Made by a program: the position numbers and the translations under genes
The notes under the pieces: model-generated
Told to the model about the DNA's origin: nothing
Database searches by the model: none
Seen by the model: only the letters and a program-made list of their open reading frames with translations
Assembly (NCBI RefSeq): GCF_009905375.1
Contig: NW_027417638.1
Span: forward strand, 1 to 64,000
From: Apium graveolens
Taxonomy: Eukaryota; Streptophyta; Magnoliopsida; Apiales; Apiaceae
Length of the DNA stretch: 64,000 nt
Reading direction: 5' to 3'
Part shown: piece after piece, positions 1-11,369 of the stretch
How the letters are laid out: each line of letters starts with the position of its first letter
Position numbering within the stretch: position 1 is the stretch's first letter

Positions 1-413
1 TACAGCTTTTCAACACTATAAAGGAAAAAAAATGATGCCGTCACTTTTGATAATTTTATCGCTACTGAATCAATTGCAGTAACCTAATAAATGCTCCTTT
101 TACGTCAACCAGTCACTGATCTATATGAATTGTATGTCATGAATGAATTGTACTAAAAGACTAGCACAACAAAACGAAAATTTAAGCACAACATCAAACA
201 AGAAAAAATTATAAGCAGGAAACGGAAACTAACCAGTGACTAGCTTAGAATTTAAAGAACAGTCTGCTAAAACTTTAAGCCATAACAATCCCATAGGAAC
301 GCAATGTTCGCGCAGCTTTGTTATCCATAACACCTAATGCATCAAGCATTGCATGAGCACAATTATAGATTCAAAGCCTTCATGTTGGCATACACTTGAT
401 TTCTTTTAAAAAC

Positions 414-458
414 CTCCCACATTGGCCAAGAATAGTGTTAACTTATTCTTTATATAAT
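414..458 (+). promoter_or_regulatory. U6 promoter: USE and TATA box
   Basis: USE CTCCCACATTG at 414-424 (plant consensus RTCCCACATCG) and TATATAAT at 451-458 are separated by 26 nt. TATA starts 27 nt upstream of the U6 start. This short spacing is the known plant RNA polymerase III class. Confidence 0.85.
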
Positions 459-477
459 AACAGTTTAATTACACATT

Positions 478-497
478 GTCCCTTCGGGGACATCCGA

Positions 498-529
<32 letters not shown>

Positions 530-579
530 GGCCCCTGCGCAAGGATGACACGCACAAATCGAGAAATGGTCCAAATTTT
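478..579 (+). ncRNA. U6: U6 spliceosomal snRNA (copy 1)
   Basis: The 102-nt body matches the plant U6 sequence as I know it from GTCCCTTCGGGGACATCC to GAAATGGTCCAAA. It includes the ACAGAGA box that pairs with the 5' splice site and the GCCCCTGCGCAAGGA segment that pairs with U4. U6 forms the catalytic core of the spliceosome with U2 and is transcribed by Pol III in plants. A T7 run at 576-582 is the terminator. The promoter has a USE and a good TATA at Pol III spacing. The body is identical to the 25547 copy. It is probably functional; expression cannot be judged from sequence. Confidence 0.97.
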
Positions 580-582
580 TTT
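576..582 (+). terminator. Pol III T-run terminator of U6 copy 1
   Basis: Seven consecutive T directly after CCAAA at the end of U6, as expected for RNA polymerase III termination. Confidence 0.85.
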
Positions 583-1239
583 GCCAATCAAATCTAGGAA
601 ATGGACCATAGTTTTGTTACAAAACTCTTTCCGTTCAAAATCTAGCCATGAAATCAGGGCTGGAGGAAACCTACTACGAGTCCAAGATCCCCGAATATAT
701 TTTTTAAAATTATTACATAAAATTAGAAAAAAATTACAATCACAATACATAGGAAAAATATCGGTTAACTGTAAAATATTAGCTAAGATACAACCAACCA
801 GAAAAAAAACGTACTTCAAGATTTCCTTACTGATTGAATGGCCATTAGAGTCCACTATTTTTAATTTATCCAATAAAACTGATGAATACAAATAAAATAC
901 AATCACTCTTAATATAATACCTATTACTACTTTACTAGTTATAACTTATATTAATAGTAACAACTAATTTTAACTACTTCTGACCAATGGCCTATACTTA
1001 TAAAGTTACTACGCACTGCATGCACTCACACATCCTCCTAACTTCCTATAGAGTATTATGTATGCACTCGCCCATTCTTACCGCACAATATGCCAGTTCT
1101 AGTTTAGTCCTTTATTTTGACATATCGACTAAATGGTGCAGAATTAGAATTTTAATTCTCAATTCAAGATATAAAGGACCATATCTATAAGTGAAATCTA
1201 GAAACATGCACTAAGCCTTTTATATCATGCCCTCTTGAA

Positions 1240-1450
1240 CCTAGCCATGAAGTCACCTTCTTTTAAATGTACGACCGACAATTAAGAGATCAAAAGGTTT
1301 CTAGTTGCACAATTGAGGTTTCGTTCCTGGATTCTTAAGTCCGGCTCGGATACGTATGCTTGTGAATTTAAGTTTCGAGATAAATCAAAAGTAAAATGCC
1401 TATCTAATTAAGCTGCTATTGGATCCAATGAGATAATCTTTAGCAATCAA
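1240..1450 (+). repeat. Unidentified block conserved in three duplication units
   Basis: This block, about 0.7 kb after U6, recurs near 26240-26440 and 62080-62270 with good similarity, for example catgaaatcgccttctttt and ttcgagataaatcaaaag. No RNA family or protein is recognised. It may simply be duplicated spacer. Confidence 0.6.
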
Positions 1451-2152
1451 CACAATCCTTGTTTTCGTTATCAACTCCAACAAGTTGAACACTGATGGAG
1501 GTTAAATAGTATCTTAAGAAGTGTCACTGTACACAACAAAACTTTTTTCAATTTAGCTAACTTTGCGCCCTTACCAGATTCATGCCCACTTATGTTTTCA
1601 CCGTAACATTAGCGTTCTTTAAACTTTTGTACACGTAACAAATTGCTTCCTTGCTGCTGCATTGAATCAAATATACATTATTAATCATTTTTATTCAAAT
1701 CAATTATGTAAAACAGAGTTTTGCTTAACAGGTTATAGGCTGCAATATGAACAGGTACTTGCACAAGGAAAAAGTACGGGCAGATTAGAGGCACTTAAGG
1801 CTCTGTCACGATCCTTTACTACAGTGACAGTATACGCATTAGGTTGAACTACAGCTTGTCACAAGCTAACAGATTACACAAAGAAAGCTAGCAGCGAATA
1901 ATTCTCAAGCGTACAATCAGTACATCCTGCACATAATTTCACCTTGCTACAAAAAACTCTAGAATCGCCAATCCACATAACCCACGTCTATATACAGAAT
2001 TATACAAGCCCCTCTTAGAATTACCAAGTTCCATATGGTTATTCATTTTTTTGGGAATTCAAAGAAATTCCACATTGCATGAATAAGGTAAACAACATTA
2101 TCAACATCACATATCAAAGAGCTGTCCGGATTTCTACTAATTGAACGCAACC

Positions 2153-2275
2153 ACGTGACCATGTGATGAGCACAAAGCAAACTATTGTTTCACCTTTTAC
2201 TTAAAAATAACGTGTGCTTGTCACTTACAGTGGAATATTAATATCCTATCTTCAAGGGGGTTTCTGTATGGATCT
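2153..2275 (+). pseudogene. U5 snRNA pseudogene (copy a)
   Basis: The U5 stem arms are recognisable: ATGTGATGAGCACAAAGC at 2161 and GTGTGCTTGTCAC downstream. Loop I is altered (CACCTTTTACTTAAAA against CGCCTTTTACTAAAGA in the 21043 gene). The Sm site ATTTTTGG is replaced by ATCTTCAAGG. Loop I aligns exons and the Sm site is needed for snRNP assembly, so this copy is very unlikely to function. No good USE/TATA pair precedes it. It is closely similar to the 63185 copy, so decay preceded the duplication. Confidence 0.85.
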
Positions 2276-3247
2276 CCGAGCAATTCAAGCTACAAGACTA
2301 ATGCAATCCACCGACTAAAAGGGTTTACCAAACTCTGAAGTGTTTTAACAAACCCGTCCATCTGTGTCGTAATTATTTCAATATATTCACATAGTTGTTA
2401 AGTCTACAATTCAAGGTCTAAAATTTATGCAATACACCCACTTAAGGGATAACTAAATCCTAACTCACGTGTCTGAATATACTGGTTCAACAGTGAGAAC
2501 ATAACTATTAAGGCAAGGGACATGATTGCATAAAAACATATTACCATTAATACTTCATCATCATAACCTCTGATTTGAAGGGACGTACGAAACAACCCCG
2601 AATGTCTGAACCAGCCAAATGTTGATTCCCGTCTCAACTCCAAAAGTTAAATGGCTGATGGAGCATTTCCTTATGAGAAGTGATGCCTACATATTAAGAA
2701 TGAAATTTGAGCAAGAGGTCAATTAATGTATAGAATCAGCTTTTAATTTTGTTCGAATAAAACATAAACAAACATATAAAAGAAATATAAAAAATGGAAC
2801 GGAATTACATCAAATGATTCCACCTTGAATTTTGGACTAAAAAGGTCCACAAAGAAAGTAGATTTGCAATTGAACCGAGTGCATTTATTTTCTTACACGG
2901 AGATGTTAATTTTTTTGTCCTCTGTAACTTTAAAAAACAGAATGCAGATAGTACTTGTACTGATTTATTTTTCCATACCTGCTTTTAGATGTTATACAAG
3001 TTAACTTCTCGTAGGTAAATTTTTGGAATGCACAATATTTATCCATCCTTCCTTTCTATTTACTTGCCTCAAGCATAACTCTAGAAACGATGAAGACCGG
3101 AAGAATATATTGTTGACAATTGCAGTGACAGCCACTTGGTCAAAACTTTGAGTAGAAAGATGAATTCCTTGATATTAGTAGAAATCCCTGAGTCATTCAA
3201 AACAGAACATGAGATCAAAAGAATATGTTAATGCAGTCATACTATGT

Positions 3248-3809
3248 AGAGCTGGCAATTTGGTATACAACATGATAAAACGACACGAGAACGACACGAT
3301 ATAAATGGATATGTGTTCAGCTTTTTGGTACACGAACACGAAAGTACACGACACAAAAGAACACGAAATCTAAACGGGTACGGATATGTGTTTACCCTTA
3401 GATACACGACACGACACGAAAGTACACGAAATAATAAATTTTTTAATAATTTTTTAATATTTGTATATTCATTTATATAAATATACATATTACTATAATA
3501 TTATATGTATATATACATAAAATTCATGTATATTATAAAGTTATATCCAAAAATATACAATTATATGTAAATATATATATTTGTAATATATATATAAATA
3601 TTTATATGTAAAATTATATCAAACTATATAATATTTTATATATTTATTAAATTATTTATTTATTTATTTTTATACACGAAACGATGAGTTACGGATATGT
3701 GTTTACCCTTAAGTACACGAATGCTAAACGGGTCGGATATGTGTTTGTTCTTCACTACACAAAACACGAAAGTACACGATACGAAAAGTATACGAACGAC
3801 ATAAATTGC
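3248..3809. mobile_element. Non-autonomous hAT-like element (MITE)
   Basis: An AT-rich ~560-bp insertion with inverted ends GCTGGCAATTT (left) and AAATTGCCAGC (right). The subterminal zones carry many ACACGA/ACGACACGA repeats and two copies of CGGATATGTGTTTACCCTTA. The paralogous segment at 27310-27390 lacks this sequence between matching flanks (aatatgttaat..tcat and gccagca), which marks it as an insertion. I could not find a clean 8-bp target duplication, so assignment to hAT rests on end sequence and style. There is no transposase. Confidence 0.65.
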
Positions 3810-4080
3810 CAGCAAATAATGGGACCAAATTGTTGGAAGATGCAAATGTTCATAGTGATTAGCAGAACTCAGAATTAAGTTCACCAGTTCTTCTCCGGTT
3901 CTAATAATCAATAAACTCTTACAAAACAAACACTGCCTTATGCGTGAGAAGAGGACTCTGTCTGAACTCTGAAGTAGGTGTACGTGTACAACACACACTC
4001 AAACATGCTTTGAGTGTCTTGGAAATCGTGATGCTTGTCAGTTGCAGCTTAGGCCTCGAGACTTCCCTTTAAAATAATAA

Positions 4081-5959
4081 TCTACTACTTTAGTCCTCGG
4101 GCCGTACCGGTTAATATCTAGTTTATTTGAAATGAATGTTTTAGTTTAGTTTAGAAAAATCAAGTAGATATTAAAAAAATATTTTATATTAATATTTTTT
4201 TAATATGGAAAAAATAATTTCATCAATAATATATTAATCATTTATGAAATAATATTAATAAAAATTTGCATCGCACGGGCGAATAAGATGTAATTTGATT
4301 CACCTCTCGATTTAGTTTAGTTGTCTCTTTTAATCACGACAGTCACATGTTTTTAATAAAATAACTATGACAATTCGATCAAAATTTTTTTAGTGTCTCT
4401 TGTTGGCTCTTCGTGGGAGGAATGCCGATCAAAATTGTCAACTTTTAGCTTCATTCGGCACTTTCCTAAAAATAAAAATGATGTCATGTGACCTACTAAA
4501 AACATGTACTTTCATATTTATTTTTAATTATATTTGTATATAAATATTTTGACAACTTTAAATGCTAATTGTTATAATAAATTTTGATAAGAAATATGTC
4601 AAAAAGTACGGTCCCAGAACAAAACAATAATATATTAGTATTACTGATGAGTTTGACAATATTAACAAACTTGAATTTGTACACCAATTGGTATTGCTCG
4701 TATGCCCACTAATTATGTAACATCGTATCAGAGTTCGGACCGATAAATGACTCAGATTCGAGTCCTTGTTATACTAATATTCTCATCTATATTATATTAT
4801 AATAGACGAAATATTAAAAATTTGGTAGTCGGTTGGTCGGTACTTGCTGAAATTACTTAATTACTCTTACTTAATTATTTAAATTCTAATTATTGGGTCG
4901 AACAATTCTAATTATAATTGATCTTGTAGACAACTTCATCTATTACTTTACCAATTTCAATTCTATTTTATATCAAACTCTATATCATTATAATTTATAT
5001 TAAATTCAACTTATTCTACCAATTCATATTGTAATTCATATCGACTTCTATATTATTCTAATTTGTTACTTCAGGCTAAATTAAATTTAAGCAAAATAAA
5101 TATAATTATTAAGATTTAGTTGATATATCATGTGAATCAGGTTAAGATAAAATAATAATATTAGCAATCCTCCAAAAAAAATTATATAATGAACTTGGAT
5201 AAATTAATTAATATATTTTATTTATCTAGGATAAAAAAATACATTATATAATTGATGCAGACTAACACAAAACTAAAATAAAAATATAATTCGACTAACA
5301 AAAATAAAATTATATATACTAATTATTCAGTCTAAAATAAAATTATCTTATTGATCTAGACTCTAAAAAATTAAAATTAAACTAAAAATAATTAGTTTGA
5401 TTTGGTCGGTGTATTGGGTATCGGGTTAAAATAAAATAATGTAAACCACTGATCTGAGATAAATCAAATTAATATTAGAATAAGTATAATTCGTATCCTA
5501 CTGATGTGAACTAAAAATTCAAATTTTAATTTAAACATAAATATTATTTTTTTTAAAATACATATAGAATTATCAATAAAATTATATTGTTCAATCAGTA
5601 ATATTGTCTCTTTCAAATATCTTTTATAGAATTATAGTTAATCAATTAAGTAATCATCATGCTAAAAATAATATTTTTTTAAGGTCCCGACATAATGGAG
5701 ATATTATATTTTTACCCTCAATAAAATAATAATTTCGTTATAATAATATTTCCCCCTTACCAATGCTATCACTTTAAATAAGTTTAAATGTTCTAAAAAG
5801 TTATGAATATACAAGTCTACTGATATAATTATTATGAATTCATATCATATAGAGTTTTAAATGAACAAAATTAGGAATTGAATTCAATTTTTTTAAAAAA
5901 AATTATATAATATTAAAAAAAATCTGTGAGATCCGTGCATCGCACGGGTTTTAACCTAG
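4081..5959 (+). mobile_element. Possible non-autonomous Helitron
   Basis: The 3' end has a short GC hairpin (CCGTGC ATC GCACGG, ending at 5946), then a short spacer and CTAG at 5956-5959 followed by T. The proposed 5' end is TCTACTACTTTAG at 4081, preceded by A. This matches the Helitron pattern (5' TC, 3' hairpin plus CTRR, insertion between A and T). A similar motif GCATCGCACGGGCG at 4268 may be a second, nested end. No Rep/helicase coding was found. The 5' end is the weakest part of the call. The rest is AT-rich non-coding DNA. Confidence 0.4.
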
Positions 5960-6183
5960 TAATAATTAATTAATCAATGCACCATAAGAGGATGCGCGTG
6001 ATCTACTTTTCATGTGTCGGGACCGGTTGATGACTTGTGTGTGGGTTTTCGAGTGACCGGAAGTGGTTAAATATTAATATAAAATTGTGATAATTGTAAT
6101 AAACGGAATACAATACAATTTTTTGTTTAATTTTCACAAATTTTGGTTCATTTTGTTTGATTTTCACATTTTTTGGTTCATTT

Positions 6184-6311
6184 TGTTGGGAATGGAAATT
6201 TTGTATCTAAATATCAAATCATAAATAAACAATATATCCTTTCATTTAAAACTGTGCATAATCTGTGATTATATCTCACAATTAAATGTATAAGATGAAG
6301 TAAATCTTAAC
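6184..6311 (-). repeat. Degenerate LTR-like fragment, left of the LINE
   Basis: CTGTGATTATATCTCACAAT and the following AAGATGAAGTAAA match the copia LTR at 44776-45000. The matching sequence resumes after the LINE near 10976. The LINE therefore inserted into an older LTR-like copy. The left edge at TGTTGGGAATGG is tentative. Confidence 0.55.
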
Positions 6312-6434
6312 AAATACTTATTAATTCTTAAATAGTCTGGGAATATATCACTAGAAGAAGACGGTTTTTCTCCTATGAAGTGAGAGCTTTTGTTTTTCTC
6401 TCCCTTTTCGAAGTGTGAGAGTGTTGTCTTTTTA

Positions 6435-7631
6435 ATGGCGAGAGTAGAGGATATCAACGATAGGTTAGCAGAAATGGGGATTGACGATGAGCAGAATACG
6501 GAACTTGTGTTTGAGGAGGAGGACGAGGACATATCGAAAACGTTTGAAACTTGTCTAGTAGGTCATTTTTTGACTGATAAGAATCTGAATGTTCGAGCTA
6601 TGAAGTCCAAAATGGCGGATATATGGCGACCTGCAAAGGGGATAAATATTAAGAAGTTGAAGCCAGGTGTGTTTCTTTTCCAACTTTATCAGTTGGATGA
6701 TTTGGAATGGGTCACAAATGGAGGGCCTTGGAGTTTCGATGGTGCGATGCTTATCACTAGTAAAATTGGTTATGGTGAAGATCCACTGGAAGTTCCATTA
6801 ATCCATTTACAATTCTGGATTCAGTTATTTGGTGTTCCTTCAGGGTTGATGACTAAAGCAGCGGGGAAACAGTTAGGCAATTTCTTTGGTACGTTTATCT
6901 CATATGATCCTAATAATAACTCTAGTATATGGCGTGACTGCATGCGTCTGAAGATCAATGTTGATATAAGGCAGCCTCTAAAACGTAAGAAAAAGATTTG
7001 CAGGAAGAATATGTCGGAATGCATTGTCCAATGTAAGTATGAAAGACTTGGCGACTTATGTTTTGTTTGTGACGTGGTGACACACACTGAAAGGTTCTGC
7101 AACAGAAAATCAGCATCGTTGAACAAATATTGTCCTCGTGAATGGGGGGCATGGTTACGAGCTCCGACCAGGAGATCGTTGGGGCAAGAACGAAGCCGTT
7201 TTCTCCGTGATGATAGGGATACAGATTGGGACGGGAGTCAAGGAAAATTTCATGTCAATCAGCATATTCCGAGGGATTCTTTTATTCTAGTGGGATGTAC
7301 CGGTGTGTATGGGCGGGATTTAAGTATTGAGTTATCTGATAAAGCTAATAGTCAGGGATTTGTTTTTAAATCTGTTGGGGAGAACTCTTTGGCGGTACAT
7401 GATAGAATTACTGGGCCTACTGAGGAGGAATTAATTGGGCTAAATATGGAGGACAGTAATAAAAGGATACGTGGGCCAGAAAATTCTATGTTAATGGATA
7501 TTGAGAATGGGGTTACTTCTGTTATTGGGCTTTCTAAAGTTGATTGTCCAGTTTCATCTGGTTCTGATTTGGCTCGCTTGGGCTCAGCTTGCTTGGCAAG
7601 CGAGCCAGGCCCAATGATTTTTCTTAGTTGA
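6435..7631 (+). CDS. LINE ORF1 protein (DUF4283 / CCHC zinc knuckle)
   Basis: An open frame of 398 codons from the Met of MARVEDINDRLAEMG (an in-frame Met lies 15 codons upstream). The N-terminal half has the DUF4283 pattern of plant LINE ORF1 and gag-like proteins: CLVGHFLTDKNLNVRAMK, then LFQLYQLDDLEWVTNGGPW near residues 75-100. A zinc-knuckle-like stretch CKYERLGDLCFVCDVVTHTE follows near residue 200; its last cysteine is in RFCNRK. The C-terminus is serine/acid rich without a domain. ORF1 proteins coat LINE RNA. The frame is intact, unlike ORF2. Stop TAG lies just upstream of the ORF2 endonuclease frame. Confidence 0.85.
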   Translation: MARVEDINDRLAEMGIDDEQNTELVFEEEDEDISKTFETCLVGHFLTDKNLNVRAMKSKMADIWRPAKGINIKKLKPGVFLFQLYQLDDLEWVTNGGPWSFDGAMLITSKIGYGEDPLEVPLIHLQFWIQLFGVPSGLMTKAAGKQLGNFFGTFISYDPNNNSSIWRDCMRLKINVDIRQPLKRKKKICRKNMSECIVQCKYERLGDLCFVCDVVTHTERFCNRKSASLNKYCPREWGAWLRAPTRRSLGQERSRFLRDDRDTDWDGSQGKFHVNQHIPRDSFILVGCTGVYGRDLSIELSDKANSQGFVFKSVGENSLAVHDRITGPTEEELIGLNMEDSNKRIRGPENSMLMDIENGVTSVIGLSKVDCPVSSGSDLARLGSACLASEPGPMIFLS

Positions 7632-10600
7632 AAATGTCGAGGGTTGGGATCCTCTCGCACAGTTCGAGTCCTTGGAGATCTCATCAGGTCACATAAGCCT
7701 GAGTTTCTTTTCCTTTCGGAGACTATCTCGTTTGCAAATAAAATTGAGGAGCTGCGTATCAAACATGGTTTTGCTTCTTATTTTTCAGTTGATAGAGTAG
7801 GTCGTAGCGGTGGTTTAGCAATTTTTTGGAGACACAATGTTAAGTGTGAGGTTACTAGCTTCTCTCGTAACCATATTAATGTAAATTTTCTGAATAATGG
7901 GGCTGCTAGTTGGTCCTTGTCGTGTTTTTACGGGTTCCCGGAGAGGGCTCGTAGAAAGGATTCTTGGGAGCTTATTCATAAGTTGGCTAGTATGACTCGG
8001 CTTCCTTGGCATATTATTGGTGATTTCAACGATATGTTGTATCCGCAAGACAAATGGGGGGGGTGTTCCTCAAGCTACTTCTTTATTGTCTGGTTTTAAA
8101 GATGCTTTGGACGATTCTTTGCTGGTTGAATTGGATTTACAGGGAGGTGACTATACCTGGGAGAAATCTCAAAGTACCCTGGAATGGGTTAAAGAGCGTT
8201 TAGATAGAGCTTTCGCAACTCGAGATTGGTTGCTTGCGTTTCCTCTCTGCAAGTTACAGGTGGTTCCAGTGCCGGTGTCTGATCATGATCATTTGCTTCT
8301 TGATCTGTATAGTGTGGCTTTTTCTAAAAAACAATTTCGTTTTCGGTTTGAAAACACGTGGTTACAAAAGCCTTCTTTTCGTTTCCTCTCTGTAATGTGC
8401 TTTATAAGATTTTATCAAAAGTGCTAGCCAACAGGTTGAAGAGAATTTTGCCACATATTATTTCCGAAAACCAAGCCGCTTTTGTTCCTCACAGAAGTAT
8501 AAATGACAATGTGCTCATAGCATTTGAGCTCATTCATCACACGAAGAAAGCAGTTGGGGGTGGGGAAGGAGATGTGGCGCTTAAGCTCGATATTTCGAAG
8601 GCCTACGATAGAGTTGATTGGAACTATTTAAGGCGTCGTCTGCAAGTTATGGGTGTTTGTGACCAATGGATAAAGTGGATGCTCATGTGTGTCAAGACAG
8701 TATCTTATGATGTTTGCTTTAATAGTAGCACTATTGGTCCAATTATTCCGTCGAGAGGAATAAGGCAAGGAGACCCTCTTTCTCCCTACCTATTTCTATT
8801 TTGTGTTGAGGGATTATCAATCTCTTTGATAAATGTTGTTGATAGAGAGGATATTCATGGTGTCAAGGTGACTCGTACAGGCCCTGTAATATCCCACTTT
8901 TTATTCGTCGATGACTCGTTTTTGTTTTTCCGGGTAAATCAAGTTGAAGCAGAGGCAGTCAAACGAATTCTGGATGAGTATGCTGTAGTTTCGGGTTAAT
9001 CCATCAACTATCAAAAATCGGGCATTTTCTTCAGTTCAAATGTCAAACAAGAAAAACGAGGGCTGATTTCAAATATTTTGGGGGTTCATAATGATCTTCA
9101 GAATAGTATGTACCTGGGTTTACCCTCTCTGATTGGGAGATCAAAGAAACGTGTGTTTGGGTTTGTGAAAGACAGGTTATGGAAGAGACTCCAAGGCTGG
9201 AAAGCTAAAAAAAAATCACGTGCAGGGAAGTCTGTCCTTATCAAGAATGTTGCAACAATTATTCCTTCATATTGTATGTCCTCTTTTCTTCTTCCTGAAA
9301 TGATGTGTAAGCAGATGGAAATGATGATGAATAAGTACTGGTGGCAATCAGGTTTTGCGGACAGGAAAAGAATTCACCGGGTTGGTTGGGATGGCATGAG
9401 TATGTCCAAGTGTCAGGGGGTATCGCTTTCAGGAATCTGTATGGTTACAACATTGCTCTCATGGCCAAGCACGTATGGAATTTCATTTACAAGCCTAATT
9501 CTCTTGTGTCGCGATTTTACAAGGCAAGGTATTTCTCCAACACGCATATTCTCCAAGCTATTGTGCGTCCTGGTTCTAGTTTTATCTGGCAAGGCATTGT
9601 CAAGGCAAAGAACGAAGTTATGCAGGGTTATGGATGGATTCTTGGGGATGGGAAAACTATCAAATGTTTTCAAGATCCGTGGCTAGCTGGGAAGGTTGGT
9701 TTTAAAGTCGATCAGTCTAGAGAGTATGCTGATAACACCTCTGTTGTGTCTCCATTATTTCAAGAGAATGCTAGAGAATGGGACACTAGAAAAGTCATGG
9801 AGATTTTCTCTAATGTGGATGCTGATTTGATTTTGGCAACTCGAATTCCTGCTAGTTCTGTGGATGATCGTTTGGCGTGGACAAGGACTACGAATGGCAA
9901 ATATTCAGTTAAAACTGGGTATCAATTATGGCATGGTCGAAATATTGGCACTGGTAATGTGGTTCAATCGCAGGGTTGGAGTAAACTATGGAAACTTGAT
10001 CTCCCTCGTAAAATCAAGGTGTTTTTATGGCGATTATGCAGAGATAATATTCCGGTGAAGTCGAGATTAATTGTAAAAGGGGTGGCTTTATCTCTTGTGT
10101 GTCCTATGTGTGATAGGGGGAATGAAGACTTACTCCATCTTTTTATGTTATGTTCTTTTGCTATGAGTTGCTGGCACTATGCAGGGTTATCTGTCGATGC
10201 AGGGGTCGATGAATCTATCCCATCTTGGCTTCTTGCTCGACTCTCGTCAATGGATATGGCTCAGATTAGTACTGTTGTCAAGGTGTTATGGGGCATCTGG
10301 TTTTTCCAGAATAAGAAGGTGTGGAAAAATAAGTTAGTTACAACATCTCTGGAAATGGATTGGAGCGCCAAATGTATTGCAGATTGGAAACGTGCTAAAG
10401 ATTCTCGAGCTCCTCGGTTAAACCAGCTCCATAAGTCGAGTTCTCAATACTCTATCCGACGGAAGAAGCCAGATGTTGGGTCATTTAAACTCAATGTGGA
10501 TGAAATATTTCGAGTTGGAGCTTCTTCTTTCTCTGTAGGGTTGGTGATTAGTGATCATGACGGTGCTTTTGTAGCTGCTAAATCTTTGTCGTATCCGATG

Positions 10601-10819
10601 GTTTCTACGGTGTTTGAAGCAGAGGCTGTAGCCATTCATGCAGGTCTGTCTTGGCTATCCTCTCTTCACTATACTTCAGTTTTCATCAAATCGGATTCTC
10701 TAGTTAATGTTCGTGCTCTCCAGTGCTCTCACGAGAATTTGTTGGAGGTTGGCCATATGTTGGAAACTTGTCGTAGTATTCTTGATTCTTTTACAGGCTT
10801 TTCCATCTCGTTTATTTAA
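7632..10819 (+). pseudogene. LINE ORF2 (endonuclease-RT-RNase H), broken
   Basis: The reading frame starts at KCRGLG right after the ORF1 stop region, with no ATG. The AP-like endonuclease is seen from FLSET to GDFND (about 7707-8035) and then the SDHDHLLL motif. A one-base shift falls in a G8 run at 8056-8063. Near 8380 the frame jumps from the endonuclease end straight into PLCNVLYKILSKVLANRLK of the RT, so several hundred residues are deleted. RT motifs: DISKAYDRVDW, GIRQGDPLSPYLF and FVDD in place of YADD. A stop lies near 8997 (SG*SIN). Another shift falls in a G5 run near 9416. The zf-RVT region (LPRKIKVFLWRL..CPMC) and RNase H (LNVD..EAEA..KSDS) follow in frame to 10819. Confidence 0.9.
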
Positions 10820-10975
10820 AGACAAGCGAACAAGGTTGCTCACTTAGTAGCATCTTTACCTTGTTCTCTAAATTGTCCTTATATTGTTATGTCTCCTTCA
10901 GGTCTGTTGTTGAAGGCTATTTTGTCTGATGTTTCTTAAGAATGCAAGCTGCTTTATTCAAAAAAAAAACACTTA

Positions 10976-11230
10976 GAGAGAAATATCATTTTAAAAATGA
11001 TAATCTCATATCAAGATTTAAAATAAAAAATAATATATAAATGCACACCATATGTCCTTATATCTCACAATTATATATACAAGATGAAGTAAAGCTAAAT
11101 TGAGAGAGAGAGCTACAGAAGAATGTTCTCGATTTACAATCATGCATTATGTTAATCTATTATCCACGAGTTCTACTACTTTATATCTAAGAACGTATCA
11201 AATGACCTTTAACAAGAAAATGTTGTTATG
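10976..11230 (-). repeat. Degenerate LTR-like fragment, right of the LINE
   Basis: This continues the repeat at 6184-6311 and matches 44820-45060, including AAAAATGATAAT, CAAGATTTAAAATAAAAAAT and the TTTACA-TCATGCATT region. It is split by the LINE. Similarity to the copia LTR fades after about 11220. Confidence 0.6.
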
Positions 11231-11369
11231 TCTAAGTGGCATAAACATGGTTATTGCTCCATTTTGATTAACATTTTTCAATTACAATTGTTAGATATTG
11301 TTAGGAATATGTGTATTAGTTTGATGATAAGTTAAGCAAAACACTTAAGTAAAATATAGTGTTTGTAGC

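Larger units (their letters stand above)
1..4020 (+). repeat. Segmental duplication unit A (U6 + U5 pseudogene)
   Basis: This block is colinear with 60828-64000 and partly with 24190-27530 over kilobases of non-coding sequence. It shares the U6 gene, the block around 1240-1450, the U5 remnant and the sequence beginning gggaccaaa near 3822. Copies differ by indels: unit A carries a MITE-like insertion at 3248-3809, while the 24190 copy lacks the U5 remnant. It looks like a dispersed piece of the snRNA array. Apart from the listed RNA genes I recognise nothing coding in it. Confidence 0.85.
6321..10966 (+). mobile_element. L1-type LINE retrotransposon, degenerate
   Basis: A two-ORF plant L1-type element: ORF1 (nucleic-acid binding), then ORF2 with endonuclease, reverse transcriptase, zf-RVT region and RNase H, then an A-run at the 3' end (10960-10969). 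The proposed target duplication is AAATACTTA (6312-6320) against AAACACTTA (10967-10975), one mismatch. At ~4.6 kb it is shorter than usual because the endonuclease-RT linker and N-terminal RT are deleted near 8380. With frameshifts and stops in ORF2 it cannot be autonomous. Confidence 0.88.

Noticed and set aside
545..906. Open frames overlapping U6 on both strands (also at 25419-25643 and 61246-61473)
   Set aside because: They run through the U6 RNA gene and its promoter; repeated only because U6 is repeated.
4724..4780. TATCAGAGTTCGGACC, resembling a retrotransposon primer-binding site
   Set aside because: No LTR ends or target duplication near it; too short to support an element.
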